A DNA stretch of 64,000 nt from Epithemia pelagica. Taxonomy: Eukaryota; Bacillariophyta; Bacillariophyceae; Surirellales; Surirellaceae. The position numbers and the translations under genes are program-made. Below the pieces are notes generated by a model. That model was not told the origin of the DNA. It saw only the letters and a list, made by a program, of their open reading frames with translations, and did no database searches. Of this stretch, positions 29,983-40,380 are shown piece by piece. Location of the stretch: assembly GCA_946965045.2 (NCBI GenBank), contig OX337240.1:248001-312000 (forward strand), written 5' to 3'. Position 1 is the stretch's first letter; each line of letters starts with the position of its first letter.

Positions 29983-31759
29983 TTACGACGCCTGTTTGGC
30001 TTGGACTTGGTTCCACAACCATTCCGGTGTGACGGATTTGGGTCGTTCCAGGGGCAAGGCGAGGGCCCTATCCCAATACAATTGTGACAGGGCTCCAATG
30101 CCCCGACTCACACCAAACAAGACGGTATAATATTGAAATTGCGTAAAGCCATAATGCCACAACAAGACGCCGGAATGCGAATCGACATTGGGATAGGGAT
30201 TGGCCACCTTGCCATGTTCTTTGAGAATATCTGGCATGACTTGATAAATGGTATCCACCACATGAAACAATTCATCGTCCGGCATGTGTTTGAGGGCAAA
30301 TTCCCGTTGACACGTGTAGCGGGGATCGGTTTTGCGCAAGACGGCATGACCGTAGCCGGGAATCACCTTTTTGGCATTCAAGGTTTCCCAGGTGAATTCG
30401 GTAATGGTTTCGGCCGTAATGGGTTTGTTTTGGGCATCGAATTTGGCCTTGAGTTCTTGAATCCATTTCAACACTTCTTGATTGGCCAACCCATGGAGGG
30501 GGCCGGCCAAGGCATTGAGACCGGCGGCGTAGGACAAGTAGGGGTCACTGAGCGTGGATCCCACCAAGTGCGTCGTATGCGCCGACGCATTGCCGCCTTC
30601 ATGGTCTGTGTGAATACACAAGTACAAGCGCATCAATTCGTCAAAACTGGGATTGTCATAACCCAATTGTCGACAAAAGTTGGCCGCATAATCCAAGGAG
30701 GTATCCTTGGCCGCGACATGGCCGTCAAAATAGACATTGCGGTAAATAATGGCGGCCAATTCGGGCAACTTGGCCGCCACGTTCAAAATATCTTCCAAGG
30801 CATGTTGGTGATAGTCCGTTTTGGGCGCGCCCTGCGCATAGGCTTGAGCAAATTGCGATTCCGTTTGACACGCATTCAATCCAATCGTGAATTGCGTCAT
30901 GGGATGCATGGTTTTGGGCAAGGCATCCATGAGGGGCCGGACATGATTGGGCAGGGCACTGCGGGCATGCAATTCGGCCGTCAAGGTATCGACTTGTTCC
31001 TTGGTGGGAACTTCGCCCGTCAAGAGCAACCAAAACAAGGATTCGAGCAAGGGTTCGCCATCACCAGCCTTGCCGGATCGAGTCGGCAAGACGGCTTGAC
31101 ATTCCGGAATGGTATAGCCCCGAAATCGAATGCCTTCGTTGGGATCCAAATTGGATGTCTCCCACACCATGCATTTGACACTCCGAGCGCCACCGACACA
31201 TTTGCCAATCGTCACCTCATCAATCCTGTAAAACCAACAAAGCAGACAACGTCCATGCAAACAGACAGGACAAGAATACACATAGAAAACAACGCATGAT
31301 ACCAAATGACCATGAAACCAAAACAACATTGATTCTTTCAGTGTGAGACTCGACCAACGATTGCAATGGCACTCGTTCTTGCTTTTGACTTGAACTAACA
31401 CGTACACTTGATCGCCATGTTCTTTTTTGAGTTCATTCATTTTCTTGAGTTTTTCCGGTACTTGCGCATACAAGGTTTCTTGCAAGGTCGTGACGGATCG
31501 AACGGCGTGGGACGTCCACAACATCTGCGACAACATTCGTGTGTCAAAACCAAACAAACAAACAATCCAGAGCGTTGACAAACACAACAATGAGAACCAC
31601 ACTCTTTTGGATCGATTCTTCTAGGCAAAACCAACAAACAGGCAACCAGATCCTCCAAACAAGACAGACACAAACAAATACAAATCGACATGTGTGTATA
31701 CCTACCGACGGACGGCCACCCGCACGGTGACAGGAGTGAAGCATGTTTCGCATCATCAT
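29983..31759 (-). CDS. CS: Mitochondrial citrate synthase, 3 exons
   Basis: Spliced (minus) 31759-31706, 31524-31406, 31225-29983; 471 residues. Donors GTAGGT and GTACGT, acceptors CAG. Condenses acetyl-CoA and oxaloacetate to citrate in the TCA cycle. Signature blocks: [45 protein letters not shown] (first catalytic His), [17 protein letters not shown] (second His) and [18 protein letters not shown] near the end. Length and order match eukaryotic type I enzymes. The short first exon [18 protein letters not shown] is basic and Ser/His-rich, as for a mitochondrial presequence; it was placed by a phase-0 donor, and Met at the start of exon 2 is an alternative start. Function very sure; exon 1 less so. 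Confidence 0.93.
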
Positions 31760-32727
31760 CTTCAACTGGTTCTTTTAGTATAGCAAAATCTACTCCAAGA
31801 AAGAATTGCAGAGAAAACCAGTCAGGAAAAATGACACCCACCAAACGACAAGGCCAATTCGTTTCCATTACCAGAAACGAGAAGGACCGATCGATCGGCA
31901 CCATACAAAAACCAAACAACCAAACAAGAGCAGAGGGCAAGTGAGCATGGATATTTATGGACCTCTTTCTGATGTTGTTGTGCAATTCAAGTGGTAGGTT
32001 GTTTACCTTGGTGATGGGTGGTGAGCAAAAGCGCCGTAGTAGTTTGTGTTAGAGGGACTGTTGAGTGTTGATGGTGGTGCGGCGCAACAGAGGATTTGAT
32101 CCGTCCACGGAACCATCAGCAACGAATGTGCAACCATCGAATCCTTTTTGGATGCCGCGCGTGTGGCACGACAGAGACAGAGGGTGCGTTGGGTCGGTTG
32201 GGCCTTCCAATGGAAGGCCCAACCGACCAATCTTTTGTGGTGGTGGGGCGCGATCCGTCTGTCCATGGACAGATCCGTCTACATTATTATTTGTTCCACC
32301 TGGAGCTATTGTGCCAAAGCTAATTGCTACTCCGTACCTATTGCTACAGTATAGCTCTTCTCTCTCTAGCAGAACTCTCATCTCTCATGCTCATGGGATG
32401 GGTGCGGCCGATCCAGATCCAACTCTATTCAGTAGTCATCGGTCCTTCTTTTGGACGACTACCTACATCATCATCTTTGCATTATTATTTGTTCTCTCCA
32501 TTACATCTACGGAAACTAACTACTCGCTCTAACCAGGTAGAGCCATGACCAAACAACGGAAGAAGCAAGAAGCAACAAGAGGTAAAACGAATGGGGAAGC
32601 GCAAGACCTCTCCCATGTTGCACTACACACCAACTAGATAGAATTGCCAGGAATGAAAACCGTAACTAGTACAACAACAAGAACAGACCACTCTGCCAGA
32701 TCACCACGACGACGACAAGACCATTCG
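31760..32727. other. Intergenic region with strong palindromes
   Basis: 5' flank of citrate synthase and 3' flank of the metalloprotease gene. Contains the hairpin at 32192-32228 and a second palindrome TCTGTCCATGGACAGA near 32257-32272. No coding gene recognised. Confidence 0.5.
32192..32228. repeat. 18-bp inverted repeat with 1-base spacer
   Basis: GGTCGGTTGGGCCTTCCA, a single A, then its exact reverse complement. Could be a cruciform, a transcription end or the core of a foldback element. Confidence 0.85.
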
Positions 32728-34808
32728 TTAGGGCTGCGCTCCGGCATCCGATTCGGATACAGTCGTCGTCGTCAAGGACCATTGTTGGGCGGCCCGGGCT
32801 TGGTCCTGGGCCGTGGCCTTGAGGTAGTGCACCCTTAAGGTCCAATCGCGTGGCAAGTCAATTTCGTGCGCTTCTCCAAATTCATGCGACTCCAAGACCC
32901 GCCATGAATCTTGGGACAACCGCCGTCCGGCTGGTCGATGAAAGACGGAATCGACCGCCGCGGTCAACCATTCCGGCAAATCTGGTACTTCTTCTTGTTT
33001 GTCGTCTCGTTGCTCGTCTTGTGGTGGTGGTGCTTGTCGCAACTTTCGTTGTCGTTTGCGTTCTCGTCGTCGTCGTCGGTTCGGTCCCTTGGGCAATTGT
33101 TCCGTCACGACCGTCACAGGCGAGGGCGTGGGTGCTTCCGTCGGGGGGAAATAGGGCTCGGCCCCCGGTACCGTGCCATATAAATACCACAAAAAGATAA
33201 AGTTGCGGGCCTTCGGTTTGCGATTGTTTTCCGGATTGTTCGTGTAATCCATACAATCGCCCAAATCCGGATTGCCAAAGGTTTCGTCCGTATGCGGCAA
33301 ACCCCAGGCGTGGCCTGTCCCGAGAGAAAAGAACAACAAAAAGGAGAAGCAACAAATGTGAGAAACTACCAGCCACCAACCAACACACACACACAACCCC
33401 TTCACAACACACACACACACACACTCCACAAATACCTACCCAATTCATGGCACATGGTGTGTTGCATTTGATCGTCGTCGCCTTTGATATAAAATTCATT
33501 CATGCGCGCGGACGAGGCGACAATGTAACCATTGCCATTAATCAAGACTTCGTTAATGCCCTTCCAAGCCGTATTGCCATAATTGCCATTGCACACCTTG
33601 ACCTTGCCCGACACGGTCGCACAGGCCACATCGTGACTGGCTCCACCGGCCGTCCCATGAAATTCCGTCCTCAGCGTCAAGGTATCGGGATAGCCCGAAT
33701 CCCAATCGTCCAGGGCATCGTAAAAGTATTGGTACCACTTGGTTTCCAAGGCATTAATGACGGTCAGCGAAATGCCATTGCCCGAATTGGCCCAGGAATT
33801 GGCGTCTTCGGGATTCATTTCATCAAAGGGATCTTCATTGGCAAAATCTTCCGGTGTCAAATTGATGCTCGGCACATCGCCGCCCAAAATGACAAAGTAA
33901 TAGACAATGCCCACCACGGCGCCCACCACGAGCGCAATGGTAATTAACGAACCATAGAGCTTTTTGCGAGGATTCACGGGCGCTCGTTGTCTTTGCTGCT
34001 GCAATTGTTGTTGATTGGCCAATCGTTGATCGGCTTGCAATTGGGCGGCCCGACGTTGATCGTACCGCTGTTGTTCGCGTTGTTGCAAACGTTCGGCTAC
34101 CAATTCATCTTGCATTTCTTGTTCGACTCGTTGAGCCACTTGTCGATCGGTAAAGAGTTCCGACGAGGTAATCTCGTCTCGCAACACTTCACTAGCGGGT
34201 GGAGCTTCTTCTTCGGTATCGTCCGTCATGGATTCACTGGCGGTAGGGACTGGAAAGACGTACCCGCCCGAGGCATTGAGGGGTTCCAGAGCGTCTTCTT
34301 CCTCTTCAATGCGAGTACTGGTTTCGCGCGGAAAGACAAAGCCTCCCGAATTGGTTGTGCTTCGTTTCGAACGCCACGGTCGATTGGAAGAGGAAGACGC
34401 CACGGCGGCTTGAGCGGCTGCTTGGGCACTTTGTTCTTGTTCGGCCGCCAAGCGGCGTGCGACGGCCGCATCGTCCGGTGCGTGTTCTGCTTGTACGGCC
34501 ACAGCAGCGGCTCCCGACGATCCAGCCGAAGACGTTCGAGGAGGAGGTTGTCTCCGTGACAAAGACGAAGATCGTTGTTGTTGTCGTTGTTGTTGTCGAT
34601 AGAGCTGCTGTTCTTGCTCTTGCACGCGGCGGGCAATTTCTTCGTCACTCACCACTTGCGGGTTGTTCGGGTTGTTGCTGTTGGAAGCGCTCGAGGATGC
34701 CGCAGCTTCCCGTTCAAATTGCAATTGCAAGGCACGTGCCAAGGCTTCGTCTTCATTCTCTTGTTGTTCTTGTTGTCCATCCGGACGACGAAACCGACGA
34801 GATGTCAT
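32728..34808 (-). CDS. Membrane-anchored matrixin-like zinc metalloprotease with Gln-rich cytosolic region
   Basis: Spliced (minus) 34808-33440 and 33314-32728; 651 residues. The single intron (GTAGGT to CAG) falls inside the zinc motif; splicing gives TMCHELGHAWGLPHTDE, i.e. HExxHxxGxxH, the metzincin/matrixin site, near residue 453. Before it lies one membrane helix (LITIALVVGAVVGIVYYFVIL, about 285-305) after a basic NPRKK, so a type II topology with the protease in the lumen or outside is likely. The N-terminal 280 residues are Gln/Ala/Arg-rich with repeats such as DEALARALQLQ, DEEIARRVQEQ and DAAVARRLAAEQ, loosely like ubiquitin-interacting helices. The C-terminus has a Pro/Thr linker and a basic RRRRRERKRQRK stretch. 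Substrates unknown. Confidence 0.82.
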
Positions 34809-36569
34809 GCTTTGTACTAGTGATGGTTTTGGGGAGTGTCACAATCCAAGAGTGTTGTTGTTGTGGTGGTGGTTGTGGGAAGAAATTCCACGCTCAAGTA
34901 AAACCAGTAAAATGACTGTCACGTCTCTCAATGGAAACCAAGGAGGAGGAGAGCAAGTGATTGTGGTCTCCCGCACTTTTAGAGAGAGAAACGCACAAAC
35001 CCACGATCCATTCAGGGAACCAACCCAGTCACTCCAATTCCGTGTACACCGACCGTAACAAGAGACTGTTGCAATGGTGGTGGTTGTTGTTGCTTGGTCA
35101 AACACGACTGTGGATTTCACACACGCTGGACACTCCCAGAGAGGCAGACGAACCAAAAGCAAACCCGTTTCCGAGACAATCAGCGATGTGGATGAGTGAT
35201 GAGAGAAGAATCAACGACCGCAAACGACAACACTGGACACTGGGGTTGTTTCCTTCAAACTCCAGCAAGTCTCGTTGCTCGTTTGTTGGTTTGTTTTGAA
35301 GAGAGTCCTTAGTATTGTGGCATCGACTCGTTCGTTATTGTTGTGGTTGTGTCTGTTGTTGGAGACAAAAATAAAAGAACCAAAACTCACCCAAACTATA
35401 CGAAATTATGCGTGTAGCCGAGCAGAAAAAATGGGGCCACGATCCAACGATGATGCGAGAGTGCGAGCGAGAGAGGCCATTTCCCGTCGCTTCCAGTCTA
35501 TCGTGTCTGTTTTGCCTCGGTCGTGTGTCACGAAAAAGCACAGGGAACACGCTTGTGGTGGGGCGCCGTAAGGTTTAATTCAAGCAAGTTGTTTGGCGGT
35601 TGGTGGGGTGCAGGACGCTCCGAGGGTCACTCCCAACCAGAAACCGACTCCGAACGAACTTGAATTGCGTCATGGCCGGCGCGATCGTAGGAACGGTCGA
35701 AGCCTTCGTTCGATCCATCGGTCGGCTTGGCTGTTGAGTTCGTGTTCGAATATGTAACGACAATTGCCTCGTCGATAAGGCTCTACTTGTAGTAAACCAG
35801 TACTGGTTCGAATTTTCTATAGAAGAGCCTGTACTACGTATGGTTTTTCGATTCCTTAGGCCTTGGCTGGCATGCGTAGAAGGACCGTTCAAACCTATCT
35901 ATTGATTGTACACTATCGCCAGGCGATCCATCGCTGGATCGCTACTTAGAACCATCCTCATAATATCGATCAAATGTAGGTTGTGTGACCAGGCACGCAT
36001 GGCGACGCATCGGACACTTCCAAACCGGGATACGCAACACATTATTGTGGGAATGGACAGACACGATGACGGGGATGGAGCTCTATTTATATTCTACAAT
36101 AGTCTCTATTGAGAATTGAGAATGAATGATTGGCTTCCACAGGAATCGTACGTTCCATCCAGGCTTTCACGTGGAGAGTACACCACTGTGGGACCGTCCC
36201 TCCAGCCAACCTCACGTCGATACCTCCCACCAAAAGCCTCACGTCGATACCACCAGAACCAGTAACCCTACACCCACACATGCGTCTCCCTGGAAACACG
36301 CCAACCTGCGGCAGTGGTGGTGCCGATACTCATGGGCTGACGCGCCGCCCTTGTTGGCTCCTCCTCCACAAAAGAAGAGAACGACAACGCATCAATCGTT
36401 TGTGCGGTTCGCAGTGTGGCACCTCTCCAGAGTATTGTGTACGCGTACCGGTCGACGCGCTTACTCTTACTTGGTTGGTCCGTTGTTTTGCCTCGTGTTG
36501 AATGATTTGGTACCAGTGTGTTCGGAGACAGCGTGGTGGTCCAAAACCAACCGGTTGTCGTTCACCAAC
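34809..36569. other. Gene-poor region
   Basis: 5' flank of the metalloprotease gene followed by sequence without a supportable ORF, RNA gene or repeat. Confidence 0.4.
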
Positions 36570-38720
36570 CTCCATTCCAATGCTTTACCACCATACAAGG
36601 TGTTCGTGTCGTTCCAAACACTGGTCGCTGACGACCAACGAAACCAAGCAAGCAGGACCACTTCTGGAGAAACACACACAACACACGGTCACTGTGGATC
36701 AAAACGACAAGGACAAAACAAACGTGGTGTGTGGATGGTTGGACCTTGGTTCGTGTGTACGCGGACTGCTGTAGGTCGAGAAACCGTATGTGTGCCTTTT
36801 TCGTTCATGGTTGGGAAACGACAACCATGAGGACACAAGTCGGTTCGTCCAGAGCAGCGCCCGTGGCCCAAATGTTTGCCATTCCCCACTATCACCATTT
36901 GTTTGCCTCCATTCAAATGCTACAGTGGTGTTGGTAGTTGGAAACAGGTGGCCCGTTTCGCCACTGGTTGGTATCTTGTGTGTCAACACTGACAAAAGAA
37001 ACCAAGCAGTGGAGAGAAGGACCGTCTGTGGATACATCATACACAACACACGGCCGCTGTGGACGACAAGGACAAACCAAACGCTGAGAAAAAGGCCACG
37101 GGACCAACGTGTCGGAACAGAATGAGATTCGTTTGGCGTTTTGTGAACGACGAGACCACTTTTGCCACGACAGGCATTCGGTGCCAAACAATCACTCACC
37201 GACCCACAATTGGACCAGACATGCTCCACTACCAACCAACCCCACATGGTGTTTGTGTCGTTTCGAGGTGGCCCTTTCCACCACTGCTTGGTTTCTTGTA
37301 TGTCAAGGCTGACAAAAGCAAACAAGGAGTGGAGAGAAGGACCGCCTCCGGATACACGACAAGGCCGCTGAGGCCGACGACAAGACAAGACAAGACAAGA
37401 CAAGACAAGACAAGACAAGACAAGACAAGACAAGACAAACAAGAAGCGAGCTCATGGCAGTACCAGACAATCACCGTCCAACAGTTGAACCACATGGTGC
37501 TGTTTGTTTGGTTTCGAGGTGGCCCTTTCCACCACTGCTTGGTTTCTTGTGTGTCAAGTCTGGCAAAGGAAACCAAGGAGTGGAAAGAAGGACCGCCTCT
37601 GGATCCACAACACACGGCAGCCATGGACAAAGACAAGACAAACAGGGTGTGTGGTGTGGTGGCACAGCAGAAACCTGTATTGTCGAGCTTGTGTGAGAAT
37701 CCCTCTTCTCTTTCATTGGAACTTTACAAGACACCTCATTGGAACTTTACAAGACACGAGCTCATGGCAGTACCAAACAATCACCACCCCACCAACAATC
37801 CACATGCTCCACTACCAACCAACCTGCTGTTTGTAGTTTCGAGGTGGCCCTTTCCACCACTGCTTGGTTTCTCGTGTCAAGGCTGACAAAAGAAAACAAG
37901 AAGTGGATCGAAGGGCCGTCTCTGGATCCACAAACACATGGCCGCTGTGGACGACCACCAGACAAACAAGGTGTGGTTGCACAGCAGAAAGCTCTATAGC
38001 CGAGCTGTGCAAGACACGAACTCATGGCAGTACCAAACAATCACCACTCCAACAACAGACCACATAGTCCACTTCCAACCAACCTGCTGTTTGTAGTTTC
38101 GAGGTGGCCCTTTCCACCACTGCTTGGTTTCTTGTGTCAAGGCTGACAAAGGAAAACAAGAAGTGGATCGAAGGGCCGTCTCTGGATCCACAAACACATG
38201 GCCGCTGTGGACGACCACCAGACAAATCTTGTGTGAGTCGAGGGAAGGACCGCCTCCGGATCCGTACAATACGCACAACACGCCAGCTGTGGACGACAAA
38301 ATGAGTGCGGTGTGATTAGAAACTGTGCAGTTGGAGCTTCACAAGAACAGAGCTCATGGTCAAGAAGGAAGAACAGCGAGAAAAGGGACATGAGATCATT
38401 TCGAAACGTGTCGAAAGAATGAGATCGATCCTTCTTGAGGCGTTTTGTAAACGACAATACCACTCGTGCCACAACAAGCTTTCTTCCGTCAGGACCACAG
38501 TCATGAAAAATTCGCAGGGGACAACCTCCACAAATCAATTCTGTGCCAAACAATCACCGCCCCACACTTGAACCACTAGCTCCACTGCCAACCAACCTGG
38601 TGTTTGTGCGGTTCCGAGGTGCCCGTTCCGCCACTGCTTCGTTTCTAGTGTGTCCAGATCTGACAAAAGAGACCAAGCAGTGGAGAGAAGGACCGTCTCT
38701 GGATACAAGCGAGGTGTGGT
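36570..38720. repeat. Degenerate tandem repeat array, unit about 250-320 bp
   Basis: About seven diverged copies. Each has a core like GAGGTGGCCCTTTCCACCAC, then TGCTTGGTTTCTTGTGTG, CTGACAAAAGAAA, CAAGNAGTGGAGAGAAGGAC and GTCTCTGGAT. Cores start near 36944, 37265, 37519, 37843, 38100 and 38615, with a weaker one near 36615. The two closest copies (37766 and 38026) are 260 bp apart. Several ORFs of 70-270 codons cross the array in different frames, but frame is not preserved between units, so it is probably non-coding. Confidence 0.75.
37379..37438. repeat. Pentanucleotide microsatellite (ACAAG)12
   Basis: Twelve perfect 5-bp units inside the larger tandem array. Confidence 0.95.
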
Positions 38721-38842
38721 GTGGTAGCGCAGCCCCAAGTTGGCAGCGATTTCCTCATCATCATCATCATCTTCTCACCGCCCCATTCCAATAACGATGC
38801 GCGCACCTTTCGTCCATGAGCAAACGGGATCGTTTCGGCAGC

Positions 38843-39007
38843 ACTTTGGCGTCATTGTCGTCTTGAGGGTCACGAGCCATTTTGGATTCTTCCACTCCTA
38901 CATGCGCGTGTAACCGTTTCGGCAGCGGTTCTTTGGGGCGTTTTCTTCTTCTTCGTCGTCGTTGTCTTGAGGGTCACGAGCCATTCGGTATTCTTCCACT
39001 CACTCCT
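38843..39007. repeat. Short tandem duplication
   Basis: Two copies sharing GTTTCGGCAGC, then TCGTCTTGAGGGTCACGAGC and a TATTCTTCCACT-like end; about 90 bp apart. Confidence 0.7.
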
Positions 39008-39435
39008 ACGTGGGTATGTTATAGATCTTGAGATTCCAGCACGGCGCTCATTGTCCTCTTGTTCCAAACGGATGAGGTATTCGTTTCTCGTAACCGTTCC
39101 GTAGAACCTCACAAACAGAGGAAACGTATACATGAGATCATTTCTCCAAGAGAACAGGGAAACGAAAATGCCTTGTGGAGGAGAATGCTGCTGGCGAGGC
39201 AATTTGGCGCCATGCCATTGGTTTTAACACCCTTGTGTCTGTGGAGAAAACACCCAAGGATTGCCGGTGGTGGTGGTGGTGCTTTGGTCTTTCCCCAACC
39301 AGCGCTTGTTTGCTGCATGACCATACCCCATTGTGTCATCCATACCATTGCCTCTGCTCTGGATCCAAACAGTTAGCCTGTGTGTGCACGAAAAAAGACG
39401 AGAATTGAATTGTGTGAGAGATTTCTTTTGTGACA

Positions 39436-40380
39436 GCAGTAAGTAACAGGAAACAAGACGTGTACCATCCGCCATCGCGGTCGTCCTCCAGTAGAGCAAA
39501 CACGTACAGGTTCCTCGATTGGACAAGACTTGATCATGACGATACATCCTTCTGCTTCTGGTACGTGGCTCCAACCCCACATTTGATCCGTTCTCGTCGT
39601 GTGTGTGTGTTCCACAACCATTCACCTTTTCTTCTTCGGTCCCATTCCATCCAACCAACCAATCAAGACAAGGCTCTCTCTCTCTCTCTAGTCTTTCGAG
39701 TTTTCCTTCTCCCTCCATTTGGTCGTCGGCGTCTTGGAGTAGATCGGACCAAAGAACCCAAGCAGTGAAGCCAAGGACCGTCTCTGGAGACAACCGTGGG
39801 GTGGTGGCACAGCACACTGTTGGCATGGTACCACAGAGCGAGTTCATCCTCATCCTCCTCTTCCCAGCGCCCCACTGAGACGCGCACCGTTCGTCCACGA
39901 GCCAAACCAATCGGTTCGGTTTGGGACCTAACGACGATGGAGGACTACCATCGTCCAGTTCCCCGCCTAGTGTCTGGAACGATCCGCTGTTCGACCCCGA
40001 TTTTGAGTTGGAGTCCAGTGAGGAATGCACTGTACATTCCGAACGCGACTCGTTCTCGCAATCCGGGTGGAGTAGCGGACCGTTCCAGACATGGTCTTTT
40101 TGTATCGCGCTGTGGTATTCGGTTTGTGAACCGCAATGGTGTGTGTGTGCGTGTGTGTGAGAGAGTTTGGACTCTACAGTCACAGGAAACATGACGTGTA
40201 CCATCCGCAATCGCGGTCGTCTTCCAGTAGACTCTCCATCTCCAACATTGTCATGGATGGATGGATGGAATCCAAGAGCCCTGCCCAACACGGACAGGTT
40301 CCTCGATCCGACGAGACTGGATAATACTCCTTCTGCTTCTGGTACGTTTCTCCAACCCCACATTCGCTACGTGGTCTTTG
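39436..40380. repeat. Segmental tandem duplication, copies about 745 bp apart
   Basis: 39445-39590 and 40182-40375 share ACGTGTACCATCCGC, ATCGCGGTCGTC, a GGTTCCTCGAT block and CCTTCTGCTTCTGGTACGT. The space between holds another copy of the AAGCAGTGRAG..GGACCGTCTCTGGA block from the 36.6-38.7 kb array (about 39757-39790). Not convincingly coding. Confidence 0.7.

Noticed and set aside
36126-36830. 234-codon ORF (plus)
   Set aside because: No recognisable domain, composition unlike the genes, and it runs into the repeat array.
37059-37886. 275-codon ORF across the tandem array (plus)
   Set aside because: Frame is not kept between repeat units, and overlapping ORFs of similar size run on both strands.
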